A stretch of 64,000 nt of DNA, taken from Odobenus rosmarus divergens. Its lineage: Eukaryota; Chordata; Mammalia; Carnivora; Odobenidae. The number at the start of each line of letters is the position of its first letter. Position 1 is the first letter of the stretch. A program made the position numbers and the translations under genes. This document shows, one piece after another, positions 12,243 to 24,552 of the stretch. The stretch spans positions 1,534,069 through 1,598,068 of the forward strand of contig NW_004450322.1 in assembly GCF_000321225.1 (NCBI RefSeq). Reading direction: 5' to 3'. The notes under the pieces were generated by a model. The model was not told the origin of the DNA, searched no databases, and saw nothing but the letters and a program-made list of their open reading frames with translations.

Positions 12243-15200
12243 TCAAGCCACAATGCAGTTCTTGTCTCTGGCCTGGCGGGGCACTCCTGGGCGTGAGCTC
12301 CTGGGGAGCTGTGGAGATGGGGATTTGGGGGTTCCCGTTGCATTGTCCTGAGCAGGCCCGGGCCTGCACAGATGTGGGGGCAGCGGGATGCGTTCTCCTA
12401 GGAAGAAGCCATCCTCCTCTGAGGACTCGGAACTGGGGCTAGAAGATGAGCTGGAGCAAGATCCCGAGTCCGAGCCTGATCCCAAGTCACATTGGCGGTG
12501 GCGATGTCTGCCCGAGTGGCGGCGGTGATGGTGGTGGTGGTGGCGGTGGTGGCGGCGGTGGCGACGGGGGGGGGCCCTGGGTGGGGGACTGCGTGGCCTG
12601 CGACGCTGGGCTGGGGGTGCACTCAGGGTCCGCCGCGGGCCTCCGTCAGACACCAGAGGGTCACGGAAGCTGACACGAGGGGTGCTCTGGCGACCAAAGG
12701 CACCATCTTCCGGGCTTGGGTCGGGCTGGCTGGGGAGTCCCGGGGGCGGCTCTGGGGGGCCGCGGAGCCCCAGCTCTGGCATGGAGTGGCGGTGGGGGGC
12801 CCCTCTCAGAAAGTGGGCGGGCTCCTCAGGGCCTGCAACTGGAAAGAGATGGAGCAACTCCCTGTTATCTGGCCCCCGAGGGGAGGCCCGTGGAAGGGCC
12901 TTCTCTCCACTTTACCCCATCAGGACTGGGAAAGTGGGAGCAGCGGTCGGAGGGGGTCAGCGAGGTGGGGGGAGTTTGGGAAATGTGAGGGCTGGGGCAG
13001 GCTCTGGGTGGAGGGAATAGAAACGTGGCTTCTGATGGAAGGGGGGGTGATATCGACTAAAGCCCACCAAGTTAGCCATAGAATGGGGGCGGGGCCTGGG
13101 CGCGGAGGGTGGAAGGTCGGGGGTTTGGAGGAAAGGAGGAAAAACTTGGGTCAAGAAGGAACAAGCCGAGGGGCGCCTGGGTGGCTCAGTGGTCAAGCGT
13201 CTGCTTTCGGCTCAGGTCGTGATCCCAGGGTCCTGGGATCGAGCCCCGCATCGGGCTCCCTGCTTGGTGGGAAGCCTGCTTCTCCCTTTCCCACTCCCCC
13301 TGCTTGTGTTCCTGCTCTCCCTCTCTCTCTCTCTCTGTCAAATAAATAAAATCTTTAAAAAAAAAAAAAGAAGGGACAATGAGGCTAGGGGACGGGCCTT
13401 GTAACAGTGGGGGGCGGAGCCAGGGTTCACGAGGGGGTGTAGTGTGGGCTGGAGACTAGGCCTAGCACGGTTTGGGGGATGCAGCCCGGGCTCAGGTGGG
13501 GGCGGGGCCAGGGATGGCACAGGTGAAGGGCCCGGGCGAGTCAAGGGGAGGGGCGTGGCTTGGGATGGGGCGTGGCTCCGAGAGGCTGGGCGTGGCTCGA
13601 GGTTTAGCTTACCAGGCTCCGGCTCCGTGCTTGTGCCTTTGGTGGCGGTCTCCGCCGCTTCCTCCGTGGCGGAGAAAGAGGCCGCGGATGACGAGAGAGG
13701 TGCGGAGACCGTGCCGGCGCTCCAGCTCCGGCGGCCGGTCGCCGAAGCCGTGGGCTCAGAGCCCAGGCTGCAGGCTCTCGAGCAGAAGATCAGGCCGCGG
13801 CGGGGCAGGAAGGGGCGGCCCAGCAGGGCTCGCCCGCAGCGACTACAGCAGAAGCAGCGGTCCGAGGCGTGCCAGTGCTGGCCCTCATAAGCCATCTGAC
13901 CCTGGTCCAGGCCTGCGGGGACCGAAGAGAGGGGGGGAAACTGAGGCAGAGCCGGCAGGCATATCCCCTGCCTGTCCTGAATGGCGCCCTTCTTGGGAAG
14001 AGAACAGGGAATCTGAGGCAGGGTACCTCAAGACGCCCTCCCTCCCAACTCTCCAGAATGGGGCCCTTCTCTGGAGAAAGCAGGGAAACCGAGGTTTGGG
14101 CTTCACCCTAAGGTTCCTCATCCTTTCTCTCCTGGAAACCGGCTGATGTCTCCTCTTCTCCCTCTCTTTCCCAGGGTGCCCCCTCCCAGATTGGGGGTGG
14201 GCATTGGACTCTTGAGATGTGGGTCAGGCTTAGACATTAAGAGGTGGCTTCAGGTGGTCGGAGTGTAGAAGGTGGACGGAAGGAAAGGCCTGGGTAGGTG
14301 GGTGAGGGGCAGGGCTTAGAAGGTAGGGCGGGGCCTTGGTGGGAAAGGAGTGGGTCTTGGAGGGTAGGGTGCAGCTTAGGAGGTAGGACCTTACCTAGGC
14401 TGATGCAGGAGTCTATTTAGAGTCTGGGGGAGTTGGGCCTTGGCTGAAGTTGTAAGAGGGTAGCCCCAGGGGGCTGGGAATTAGAGGGAACCCTGGAAGT
14501 GGGTCTAGATAAGCAGTGGTGGGCGCCTGGGTGGCTCAGTTGGTTGGGCTACCGCCTTCGGCTCAGGTCATGATCCCGGAGTCCTGGGATCGAGTCCCAA
14601 ATCGGGCTCCTGGCTGAGCAGGGAGCCTGCTTCTCCCTCTCACCCCCTCCCCTCTCATGCTGTTTCTCTCTCTCTCTCTCTCTAATAAATAAATAAATAA
14701 ATAAAATCTTAAAAAAAAATAGATACGCAGTGGTGCCTAGGGTCGTGCAGGGGGTGCTTTAGAGAGTCCAGCATGATGGGGGATACTGGTGAGGGACTTG
14801 CGGTGAGGGGTGGAGGGCTATGGTGCCGGCGCCCGACTCCCAAGTATGGACTATAATGGAGGATCCTGGTGCGGCGGCGCTCCGGCCCAGCCGTCCATCT
14901 GTCCTCCGGTCCAGTCGCCTGTTCACCCACCAATGTGCTCCCCACAGCCGTCACAGTACTCCGCGTGGCGGGCCTCGTAGCAGGCACAGCAGTGGGGGCG
15001 ACTTTGACGCATGACGTAGCGCTGCCCTCCCAGCGAGGCTTCGCACTCGAAGCAGCAGAAGTGACCCATGTGCCAGTGCCGGCCCTCGGCCTCGGTGCAC
15101 TCAGGGGAGAAGATGATCTGCCGGGGGGAGGAGGGGGGACACACACGGGCCACTTCAGCCACCAGAAGGGCCTGCCCCTGGCCCTGCTCACCCTCCACTC

Positions 15201-18200
15201 CCACCCCGGGGGGAGAGGGGGCAGAGAGGCGCAAACCTCGTCGCAGGCTTGGCAGCGCGGGCGCAGGCGTTCGGCGTGGTGGCGGCCACAGTAGACTTTG
15301 CCAGCATGGTAGAAGTAGATGAGGTCCACCAGCAGCTCGCGGCACGTGGAGCACACGAAGCACTGCGGGTGCCAACAGGCACCCAGGCCTGCTCGGCTGG
15401 CGAATACGGCGATGTCCCCGCCTCCGATCTGCTTCCCGCACTGGCAAATGACAGAGAGACGCTGCCGCCGACATGGTCAGATGGACGGGGTTCAGCCAAG
15501 ACCTGTCGCACGTGGGCCTTCCCCTGGCTGACCTTTGTGACTGGCTCCAACTGTGGGGCAACTTTTAGGCGGGCCCTGCCTACATGGGAGGGTCCCCTAG
15601 AGGCCGACGGGACTCCTGGGGGTGGGAAACCACAGAGACAGGCCCTTCTAATCGTGGGTGGCCTAAAAGGCAAGTCGTGTCCTCAGGGTGCTGGGGAAAT
15701 CAAAGAGATAGGCCAGGCCCAGTGGGGGAACCTTAGTGACAAACCTCACCTTAGACCCTAACAGTAGGATCTAGGGTCAGGCTCCACCTACCCGGAGGAG
15801 CCTTGAAGACAAATTCCACCCACCACTGGGCCCTACAGACAGGCCCTGCCACTGTGGGTCAGTTCTTTTTATTTTTTTAAAGATTTTATTTATTTTTTAA
15901 ATCGTTTATTTATTTATTTGACAGAGAGAGAGAGTACAAGCAGGCAGAGCGGCAGGCAGAGGGAGATGGAGAAGCAGGCCTCCCTCGGAGCAGGGAGCCC
16001 AACACGGGGCTCGATCCCAGGACCCTGGGACCATGACCCAAGCTGAAGGCAGACGCTTAACCGACTGAGCCACCCAGGCGCCCCTTATTTATTTATTTGA
16101 GAGAGAGAGAATGAGAGATAGCACGAGAGGGGGGAGGGTCGGAGGGAGAAGCAGACTCCCCGCTGAGCAAGGAGCCTGATGCAGGACTTGATCCTGGGAC
16201 TCCAGGATCATGACCCAAGCTGAAGGCAGTCGCTTAACCAACGAAGCTACCCAGGCACCCCTGTGGGTCAGTTCTTAAGGACACATCTCAACCACAAGAG
16301 GACCAGAGAGACAGCCCACGCCTCACATCCACTGTGAAGAGGGAACTAAGAGAAGGTCCACTAGGGCCTCCTTAGAGACCGACCACATTGGACGGTGAGC
16401 TCTGAGGAACAGGCCCTGTCCACCAGGGGGCCCTACAGACAGATCTTGCTGGCCAGGGAGGCCTTAAGGTATGGTCCCTGCCTAACAGTGGGATGTGAGA
16501 AAACTGACCCCATCCACCAGAGGGGACACGAGAGACAGACCCCTAGGGCTTAAGTGGCAGGCCTCATCTTCCCAGGGCCTAGAGCAAAGGCACTGCTCTC
16601 CCTCACCGGGGCCCTCCCTGGCTCACCTCCTCACAGATGGCCCCAGTGATGGTCACGGGGAAGATGCGCACGGTGCCACGGCCCAGATTCTCCCGCTTCC
16701 GCTGCTGGCTGAAGGCTCTGAGCTCTTTCTTCTCCTCCTCTTCCAGTGCCGTGCAGTACTGTGCCTGGGGTAGGAGGGTCTTCCAGGCTCCTCCCGCCAT
16801 GCCTGCCCCCTCCCCTTCCAGAATTCATCCACACTTAGAGAGTTTACTTCTAGGCCTTGGTATAGGGGGGTGCTTCCTGCCCGAAATTCCCACCCCTTAC
16901 CTCCTCTCCCAGGGCTCAGGGCTCAGCTGTGGTTTGGCCGAGGAATGGTCCAACTGTCCCTGCCTGTCCACACCTTTCACGTCAGATCAGCTTCCCTTTC
17001 CTCCTCTGACCCTGTGCATTTCTTTCCAGCTGCTTAGCATTTGCCCCGGCTGTGCCGCCCCCCCCCCAACTACCTGGCCTGCCCTTCCTGTCTTCTCGCT
17101 CCTCACCTCACTGTCGTGTGGGGGTAGCTGGTGCAGCAGCTGCTTGATCCTGTATTTTTCCCCAGGACTGTTGACATAGGGAACCTTGTCCTCTGGGAGG
17201 CAGCTGAAAAATTGGTATACCTGGGAGGACGTGGTGGACAGGAGAGAACAATTGAGACTAGGGGTGAGTTGAGATGCAGTGGGATGGTGGGCCCCTACTT
17301 GTCCGAGAATATTAAAGTCATCGGAAGGGACGGTCTACTGACACTCTCCACCTCCCCTTCCTACAGGCTGGATCATTTCCATCACCTCCCAAACACGCCG
17401 TGAGTTCCTTCAGACCTTGACCCCACGTTTCTCTCCAGCTGCTGTCCACCGTTCTTTCTTTTACAGCAGAGTTCCTCAAAAGAGCTGTGGGCACTCGCCC
17501 CCTCCACTTCCTCTCCCATTGTCTCCAGACCCGCCTGCAGTCAAGCTTCCCCACCGTCCCTTCCGTCCCTGCCCCTCCTCCAAAGCTGTTCCTGTCACGG
17601 TCATTGACGATGTCTGCACCTTTAAAATCATTTTTCAGGTCTCAGTCCTCATCAGCTGGACCCAACAGTAGCACTGGACACAGTCGATCACTCCCTTTTC
17701 CTGGAGACGCTTTGTTCCCTTGGCTTCCAGAACACTGTCCTCAGTTTCCTCCTACCTTATTGGCTGTTCCTTCTCTGTCTCCCTTTTGGGTCTTCTTCAA
17801 CTAGCCGACCCCCAAATGTGGGAGGACCCTCAGGCTCATCCTTGGTTCTCTTGCCTCTCTCTACATTCACTCCCTTGGGAATCACATCCAAGCTCATGGC
17901 TATAAATACCACTTTGTGGCTAATGCCTCACAAATCCATACCTCCAGCCCTGTGATGCCTCCCTTGAGTGCCAGGCGGCATGGCCACTCCACTCAGATCT
18001 CTAACAGGCATCTCAGAACTCCAGATGGCCAAAACCAAACTTATGCTCTTACTCTTCAACTTGCTTCTGCCTTGGCCTGTCCCCTATCAGTTAATCCATC
18101 CCTCCTTGAGGTCATCTTTGACTCCTCTCTCTCACACAACCCACAAGCAAATCCTCTTAGCCTTGCTTTCAAAACATATCCAGAATCTGACCACCACTCA

Positions 18201-21200
18201 CTACTTCTGCCACCATTGTCGTCAGTCACTGGACCACTGCAGTAGCCTCCCCCTCATGGTCCCCCTGCTTCTGCCCTCGCCCCTACAGCCTATTTTCCTC
18301 ACAGCAGCCAGAGGGAGCCTGTTAAATCCTCAAACAAACCACATCCCTTCTCTGCTCACAATCCTTTTGTGGCTGCTCCTTCATTCAGAGTAGAGGTCCA
18401 AGTCTTCTCCATGCCCCCCTCCCTACCCCTGTCCTCACTTCCACCCCCTCTCCCAGTCACTCACTCTGCTCCAGCTGCACTGGTCTCCTCACTGTTCCCC
18501 ACATGGGCCAAGCACACTCCTGCCTCAGGGCCTTTGCATGGGCTATCCCTTTTGCCTGGATAGCTCTAACCATGGATATCTGCGTGGCACTTCTTTACGT
18601 CCTTCAGGAAGCCCAAATGTCATATTTTCACAGAGGCTGACGTGGGCACCCTATTTACAATTCTAACATTTCTCTTTCTCTACTCCTTCCCTGCCTTTTT
18701 TTTTTTTTTTTTTTTTTATTCCATAGCCCTTACACCATCTGACATATTTTTCCAGGTTTGTTTACTGGCTGGTGCTCACTCTAGGAATCTAACCTCCATG
18801 TGGGCAGATGTATTTTGTTTGTGTTTTGTCCACTGCTGTGGCCTCAGTGCCCAGAACAGGGTCTGACATGCAGCAGGTGCTCAATAATTATTTGTTGAGC
18901 GAATCAGTAAATGGGGATGTGGCGAATGAAGTGCTGGGATGAGACCTGAGTTAAGGGGTAGAACAGGAGTGGGGTGAATAGGCCCCGACCAGCCCACTCA
19001 GTCGTCATTCAGTAGTCCCCAAGAATTGGGGAGGGGGGCTGACCACGGTGAGATTGCAGAGGGGTCAGAAGGATACACGCAGTCTAGTGTTGTCCCAGAA
19101 GTAGGTTTCTACCTGAGTGTGTGTATGTGTGTGCCTGTGTGTGTGTGTGCGCGCGCATCTCCTGGAGAACAAGAGTGGGTGGCAGGCTCCGGTCACCTGC
19201 TCTGGCTTGAGACCAGGGGGCACCCAGGCATACTCCTCCGAGGCACAGCCTGAGTCATCATCGGAGATGGAGTGGCGCTGGAAGTCTGAGATTAGCCGAC
19301 ACATGATGCGCTCCAGGTCCACAGGCACCGTGTGCACAGCGTGCTCCTCCCTTGGGCATTTGCAGTGCTGACAGATCTTTCTGAGGGGGCCGGGATGGGG
19401 GTCAATGATTAAGGGGTAGCTCACGTGGAGTCCTGGGCAGCCCAAGGATGTGCAACTAAGGGGCAGGGACAGGCAGATTAGCACCACCCAAGGACTCCCG
19501 AGCCAGGACAAGGCTCTGGGCACAGGAGGCGGGACTGCTGTGGGTAAGACAGGAGTGGAGGGCGAGGCTGTGAGCTCGGGGCGGGGCTGTGGGGTCTGCA
19601 GGCCGGCCATCCTCTGACTTTTATCTCTGGGACTCCAGACTTTCCTGGCAGTGGGCCTGAATAGGGGCGGGGCTCTGAGTCTGAGATTGGAGTTATAAAT
19701 TTAGGGGTTTCTCCTCAGGACTGGCTTTGGAGGTTGTGGGGGAACTTTCCCTAGAAGCGGGCTCTAGCCTGTGCGGAGGCTGTGAACTTGTGGGCGGGTG
19801 GGGGCTCTGAGCCTGTGGGTAGGGCCTGAGTGTGCCGGCTGGTGGTATTTTATGAGATGTTTGGGGTACAGGGCTCCAGTGGGAGGATAGGACACTGGGT
19901 CCGCGAGAGGAGTTCTGAGCCTGAGAGGCGCTGGATGTCAGGGGACAATGCTCAGCGCCTGGGACTGAGGATTTCCTAGGGATGGGACTCAGTGGCATGC
20001 GACAACACTTCTGGGGGCGGGGCTGTGTGGCGGGTGGAGCTTTCCTGGGAACAGGACACTTGGGAAGGAGTCAGGGGGCGGGGCCCTGAATCTGAGTGTG
20101 AGGCTCCTCCCCCAACTGAGCTGCTCCGGTGGACAGGGCTCAAGCCTAGGGGTGTGGCCGGAGCTTCTAGGGGTTTCCCCTGAGGGCGGGGCCCTGACAA
20201 AGGCGAGGCCCTGGGATGGTCACCTACCTCCATCCATGCAGCAGGAAGCCGGGGCACTGCTCCCTGCAGGAGTTGCAGGGCTGGCCGCGGTCTGGGTCCT
20301 CTGCGTCTGGAGGCTGAAGTGGGTGGGGGCGGACGCGGGACCAGGCGAGGCGCGGGGGCGGGGAGAGAGAAGTCAACGCCCACCTCTCCACTCCAAGGCC
20401 CGCGACCGCACGCTGGGGCCTGTCCCACCAGGGCAGCGCTGGGCAGGCTGGGACAGCGCCGGCAGCGCGGGGGAGGAGGACGCAACTGAGGTAGAGGCGG
20501 GGCAGCTGAGGCCACCTCCCTATATACCCCCTTTTCAGGGAATTCCCTTCCCCCTCAACCAGCCTTGGATACCTCCCACCTGCCTCTGACTCCTTCAGGC
20601 CTCAAACACCTCCCCCAGAACTCAGAATACTCTCCCCACCGGAGCACAGAGTCCCTAATCTCGGTGTCTCCTCCCAGGCCTCATCTTGGCCCCTTCTCCA
20701 CCCAGGAGGCCAGCAGCACTCCAGTTCCACAGGGTGGGAGTCTGAGGCCCCATCCTTACTTGGGATCCCCACATGAACCCTGCCCTTCTTTTCTGAATCT
20801 CAACAGCCCCTCCCCCAAACCCTGGCTTCCCCCTTTCATACCCAAGGAACTGGAGACCCTCCTTCAGGATCTCAGGAGGCCCCTGACCCATTCAATAACC
20901 CCCACCCCAAGAAGCCTTGGCCTTTACCCTTCATATCCTAGGGCTATTCACTCCTCTGGACGACCGAACCCAGACCCCACTTAAAGACCCCCTCCAAAGG
21001 TAGAGCAACCCTGCTATCTAGGAACTCAGAAAGCTCCTGGCTCAAGTAGAAGCCTGGAAGCCCTCTTCCCCCACATCCCAATCCCTGGACCCTTAGTATT
21101 CAGGCACCCCAGGAGTGTGGGACCTCACCCCTAAGATCGCCTTCTGCCAAGGTACAGGGAAAGTCCCTTCCCCCTTCCCTCCGAAGCTCAGGAGGTCCTC

Positions 21201-21548
21201 GCTCAGTCCAGGACCCCAGGATCCAGTCTTTTGGCCCTTAGAATCCCCTGCCAGAATTCACACAAGAGGGGAGCCCACCAGGTCCCTGGGGTGCTGACAG
21301 AAGTGTGCAGAGAGGTGATTAGGGAGCAGGTGCCACCTTCCTCAATCCGCACGCTTCCAGCAGCCCCAGCCCCTCCGTTCTGGGAATCTGGGGATGGGGA
21401 TTCCCAAACCCTCGGTGGAGCGCCTCCTCGTTATCCCAATCCCCTGCCCCCTCTCCTGGGCCTCAGTTTACCCCTGACTCCCACCTCTGCCCCGAGCCTC
21501 GCTCACCGCGCGCCCGGAGCGGCGCCTCCGGGACCCACGCGCGAACAT
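12243..21548 (-). CDS. PRICKLE3: PRICKLE3 (LMO6), PET and triple-LIM domain protein
   Basis: The coding exons in transcript order are 21548..21507, 20313..20228, 19380..19197, 17220..17107, 16764..16627, 15440..15237, 15117..14931, 13912..13613 and 12838..12243. They total 1851 nt and encode 616 aa, against about 615 in human. The protein starts [18 protein letters not shown] domain covers about 75-183. Three LIM zinc-binding domains follow: LIM1 from CEECGKQIGG (about 186), LIM2 from CQACDEIIF, and LIM3 from [13 protein letters not shown] to about 375. The C-terminal half is low complexity, with a His/Arg tract, a Ser-rich run and a final CIVA, a CAAX-type prenylation box. Prickle proteins act in planar cell polarity with VANGL and DVL. 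PRICKLE3 has also been linked to mitochondrial ATP synthase biogenesis. All introns are GT-AG. The frame is intact. Confidence 0.96.
12480..12600 (-). repeat. PRICKLE3: Imperfect CAC/CAT repeat coding the PRICKLE3 histidine tract
   Basis: Plus-strand GGTGGTGGTGGCGGTGGT encodes a run of His and Arg on the minus strand (core [10 protein letters not shown], about residues 490-530). Expandable triplets lie in frame, so length polymorphism is plausible. Confidence 0.75.
13172..13368 (+). repeat. CAN-SINE in the last PRICKLE3 intron
   Basis: The full element runs from GGCGCCTGGGTGGCTCAG to AAATAAATAAAATCTTT(A)n. Flanking target copies are AAGAAGGAACAA and AAGAAGGGACAA, which differ by one base. 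Confidence 0.95.
14200..14420. repeat. Degenerate G-rich array with GGGGCNTGG/GGGCAGGGCTTAG motifs
   Basis: Short units such as GGGGCAGGGCTTAGAAGGTA, GGGGCCTTGGTGGGA and GTAGGGTGCAGCTTAGGAGG recur in this PRICKLE3 intron. They look like a decayed tandem array. Confidence 0.4.
14521..14720 (+). repeat. CAN-SINE in PRICKLE3 intron
   Basis: It runs from GGGCGCCTGGGTGGCTCAG to (AATA)n and an A tail. The target duplication is AGATAAGCAGTGGT on the left and AGATACGCAGTGGT on the right, with one mismatch. Confidence 0.95.
15868..16083 (-). repeat. CAN-SINE, first of a tandem pair
   Basis: A reverse-orientation SINE with an extended T-rich tail ends in GAGCCACCCAGGCGCCCC. It abuts a second SINE with no unique sequence between them. 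The pair shares one target duplication (15853..15867 and 16262..16276). Confidence 0.93.
16084..16261 (-). repeat. CAN-SINE, second of a tandem pair
   Basis: This reverse-orientation SINE starts TTATTTATTTATTTGAGAGAG and ends CTACCCAGGCACCCC. It lies directly after the previous SINE, inside the same 15-bp target duplication TGTGGGTCAGTTCTT. Confidence 0.93.
17470..18910 (+). repeat. Long L2-type LINE remnant in PRICKLE3 intron
   Basis: The text shows typical mammalian old-LINE 3' sequence: GGGCCTTTGCATGGGCTATC, TCCATGTGGGCAGATG, then CAGGTGCTCAATAATTATTTGTTGAGCGAAT at the 3' end. It is interrupted by a T run near 18700. The 5' limit is uncertain. Confidence 0.7.
19116..19158 (+). repeat. (TG)n dinucleotide repeat
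   Basis: An interrupted GTGTGTGTAT...GTGTGTGTGTGCGCGCGC tract lies 39 bp beyond the donor of PRICKLE3 exon 3, which ends at 19197. It is likely polymorphic. Confidence 0.85.
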
Positions 21549-21760
21549 GGCGCGCCCGGGCAGGGTCAAGCCGGGCAGGGTCAGGCCGATGGAATCCTCG
21601 CGGCCGTCAGGCCACCGCGCGTCCGGCCTGGGAGCTCTGTTCCGTAAATCTGACACCGGCGTGGGAGGAGCGCGCCCCGCACGGCCCGCCCCTGGCCCTG
21701 CACTCACTCCCGGGCCAAGGCGCCCCCTGCCTAGAGGTGAGGGGCAGGCAGCCCAGGAGC
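21549..21760 (-). promoter_or_regulatory. PRICKLE3: CpG-rich 5' region of PRICKLE3
   Basis: High CpG density (GCGCGCCCCGCACGGCCCGC) lies directly upstream of the PRICKLE3 ATG at 21548. No TATA box was seen. It is probably a CpG-island promoter. Confidence 0.6.
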
Positions 21761-23134
21761 GCCACACGGGAGAGCTCCCCAGCCTTCCTGCCCTGGGCCG
21801 GAGCCAGGCCTCGGAAGGCTCGGCCCCCAGAGCCCCAGGGTAACACATGGCCTCTCACGGAATATTCCAGGACTTGAGGGCTCTGTAGTGGAGGAGGGGG
21901 GACTTGGAAGTGGTGCGCTAGGGTATTCGTGTTGGCGTTTCGTGTCCGTTTCTCTTGGATGTTTATTTGGAGGAGGGGTTAAAGCCACCTCTTGCCCCCC
22001 CCCCCCACTGGTGATGTTCCGAGGGTCTCTTTCCCCCCGGATGAACGCTGCAAGAATGATCCCCAAGCCCATCGCAGTCCCAGCTGGTGCTCCCTCGCCA
22101 CCATCAGAGAGCTAGCTCTTAAACACCCCCACAGCCCCCACTCCCAAACCCTATCGGAGCCAGGACTACTTGAGACTAATGGGGGGAAGACGTTCAAGTC
22201 ACTGGCCAGGTTCCGAGGCCCCACTCCCCGCTCCCTCCCCTTCCTCACAGGCCCAGCTGTCTTGTCCCCCTAAGTCCTGAGAAATAGATCTTAAAGCCTT
22301 CCCTCCCTGGCTCCTATTTTTCTCTCTCCAGTTAGATATCCCTTTCCCTGAGCTCAGCCCCATAGCTGGGAGTCTCTCCTTCGCATGTCAGGCTTCGCTG
22401 TGCCTCAGGGCTGGGAGGAAGGGGTCCCCGGCCCGCCGTCAGAAGTCGGGCGCCGGGCAGGGGTTTCTAATTAGGCTAGGTGGCGGCAGCAGCAACCAGC
22501 CTTTCGGCGTGGGCACAGGGTACCTCCTCCGTACCCAGCTCCATTACGCACATCCCAGTCACTTCCCGCCCCTCCCTGCCCCAGGGAGGAGCCAGGGAGG
22601 GGTTAAAGGGAATGAATGAATGAGGTAACGAGTCACCCCCGTGCTCCGCCTCCTGGCCTTGCCGCCCAGCGGGTCTCCCAGTTCTCCAGTTGGGGCGCGG
22701 AGAGGAAATGGCGAGAAAGCTGGGTCTGAAGAATACGAGGCGGGTAGGTAGGGGGTAGGGCTCCCTGTGAAGTATAGGGGTCCTAGTTGGACCCCTTGGG
22801 GTTTGAGGACAGGGCTCCACAAGGGCCTGGGAAGGGGAGTGGCTAGTGGACCAGAATTAGAACCGAACCCTAGAAAGACCGGGCCTTCGCCAGCCAGTAG
22901 TGGGGCAGTGGGCAGGGCTACTCGGAGCGGGACTTAGAATGATCGACAGGGGAGGCTGCACGGAGGCTGCAGCTTGGCCTAACCCGGCTGGAGGGACCTA
23001 AAGTGATGGGGTGACTTGAACGGCAGGTCCATCCAGCAGGTCAGGGGCGGAGCTTCCTCTCGCCGCCTCTCCTCCACCTCTCCTTCTTCCTCCCCCCTCC
23101 AAAGAAAAAAGACACACTGAGAAATCAGGGCCGG
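21761..23134. other. Intergenic PRICKLE3-SYP, no gene seen
   Basis: No exon-like pattern or recognised transposon is present. A short C run lies at about 21998-22009. Confidence 0.5.
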
Positions 23135-23155
23135 GTGGACTAGGTGGTTGAGGAA

Positions 23156-23161
23156 TTTATT
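23156..23161 (-). terminator. SYP: SYP polyadenylation signal AATAAA
   Basis: Plus-strand TTTATT in GGAATTTATTTAGG is AATAAA on the minus strand. It is the first canonical signal after the 3' UTR exon opens in a suitable place. Confidence 0.75.
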
Positions 23162-23699
23162 TAGGGGAGGAGAATTAATCCTATTTGTTCTTCCTTGGGG
23201 AGGTCTTCAAACAATACCGAAGGGCTGGGAAAAGCGGGGGGGGGGGCGTCTGGAGGAGAGGGGGAGGGACCACAGCCAGACAAAATGGCATACACAATCA
23301 CAGGCACTACCGACGTCACAGACACAGCGGAGGGTGCAGGAGGGGGACTCCAGACCGGGCCTCCAACCACCCCGGGACGGGCGCGGGTGTGGAGGGAGGG
23401 AGGAGGCAAGGAAAGGGGGGAGAGGGGTGGGCCGGCCCCACAGACCCGTTGGCTCTGTCCTCTGACTACATAGCTGTGCCATCACACGGGGCTGGGCAAA
23501 GGTGTGGGGGCATCTTCTCTCTGGATCCCACCCCTTACCCTCCAAGCCTTACCTCTCAGCTCCTCCCAGGCCACCTCAGCCCTCAGCTTTGACTAGGGAT
23601 ATTCCCCCCTCCACTGCCAAACCCGCCCACTTTAAAACATTTTTTTCACTGCTCCATTGGGGTGAGCTGCCCCTTCTGAAACCACCATGAACACCCACT

Positions 23700-24230
23700 C
23701 TACGCCCCGCCCTGTCTAGAACCCAGACCGCGACCTCATGTCAAACTTGGCCCATTCCTGAATCCCACTTCTTGCCTTGCACAAGATCTGCCCCCCTTAG
23801 AATCAAACTCAGTCTCCTGAATATTCCTAGCTACACCCCTTCCGTGCACTCTGGTCCCAATCCAAGACCCGCCCACTCTGGAGCCTCACCCCCTGCCTGG
23901 TTCAGGCCCCACCCCTCTAGAACCCAGTCCCCAGATCCCAGGTCACACCCCTTCCATAAAACCCTGTCCTATTCCAAACCCTGCCCACTTTTGGGCCCAG
24001 ACCCCTGCCTCACTCAAAGCTCCACCCATTCTAGGACCACGCCCTCAGCCTCCTTCCAAGCCCTGCTCCAGAATGCTCTAGGGCACCCCTCTTCCTTAGA
24101 CTCTAGTTCCAGTATGTCTGGAACCCAAACCCCTTGCCTACTAGTCCTCTCCACCCCAGAGCTCCTCTACAAGTCCACCTTGGGTCAAGTCCCCCAGCTT
24201 GCCTTTCTCCCCTCTCAGGGTTGAATTTCC
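23700..24230. repeat. Degenerate C-rich array inside the SYP 3' UTR
   Basis: Units such as AAGACCCGCCCACTCTGGAGCC, CAGGCCCCACCCCTCTAGAAC and AACCCTGCCCACTTTTGGGCC recur every 30-50 bp. On the minus strand they read as GGGCGGG-type repeats like those in other introns. Confidence 0.5.
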
Positions 24231-24509
24231 CCTAATGGCCCCTGTTCAGGCATTGCTGGAGGAGTCAAGGCCAGTTGGGAGAAGGGAAGGGAGAGAGGGG
24301 AGAGAGTCTGAAGTCACACCGACCCTCCCCACACAGCTGAGACCTGTCTTTTCCCTGTCCCCCTTTCAGAATGCCCCAACCTCAGGGCACAGGGCCAGGG
24401 AACAGAGAGGGGCCAAGGGATGCAAGGGAAAGGGTGGGGTTAGGAGAGGGGCCCACTCAAGGTCAGGCCCCTAATGCATGAGGGGTGTGGAGTGGGGGCA
24501 GGGCTCAGA

Positions 24510-24552
24510 CAGATAAATAGATATTTATATATAATATATATATATATAAACA
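24510..24552 (-). promoter_or_regulatory. SYP: AU-rich element near the start of the SYP 3' UTR
   Basis: An AT repeat (TATATATATATAT) with flanking minus-strand TATTTAT-type words lies about 120-160 nt into the 3' UTR exon. AU-rich elements can affect mRNA stability. A regulatory role is inference; it may be only a microsatellite. Confidence 0.35.

Noticed and set aside
12492..13349. 285-codon plus-strand open frame
   Set aside because: It is antisense to the last PRICKLE3 exon and runs into a SINE. Its Val/Ala/Gly-rich start is the mirror of the His/Arg tract. It shows no family similarity.
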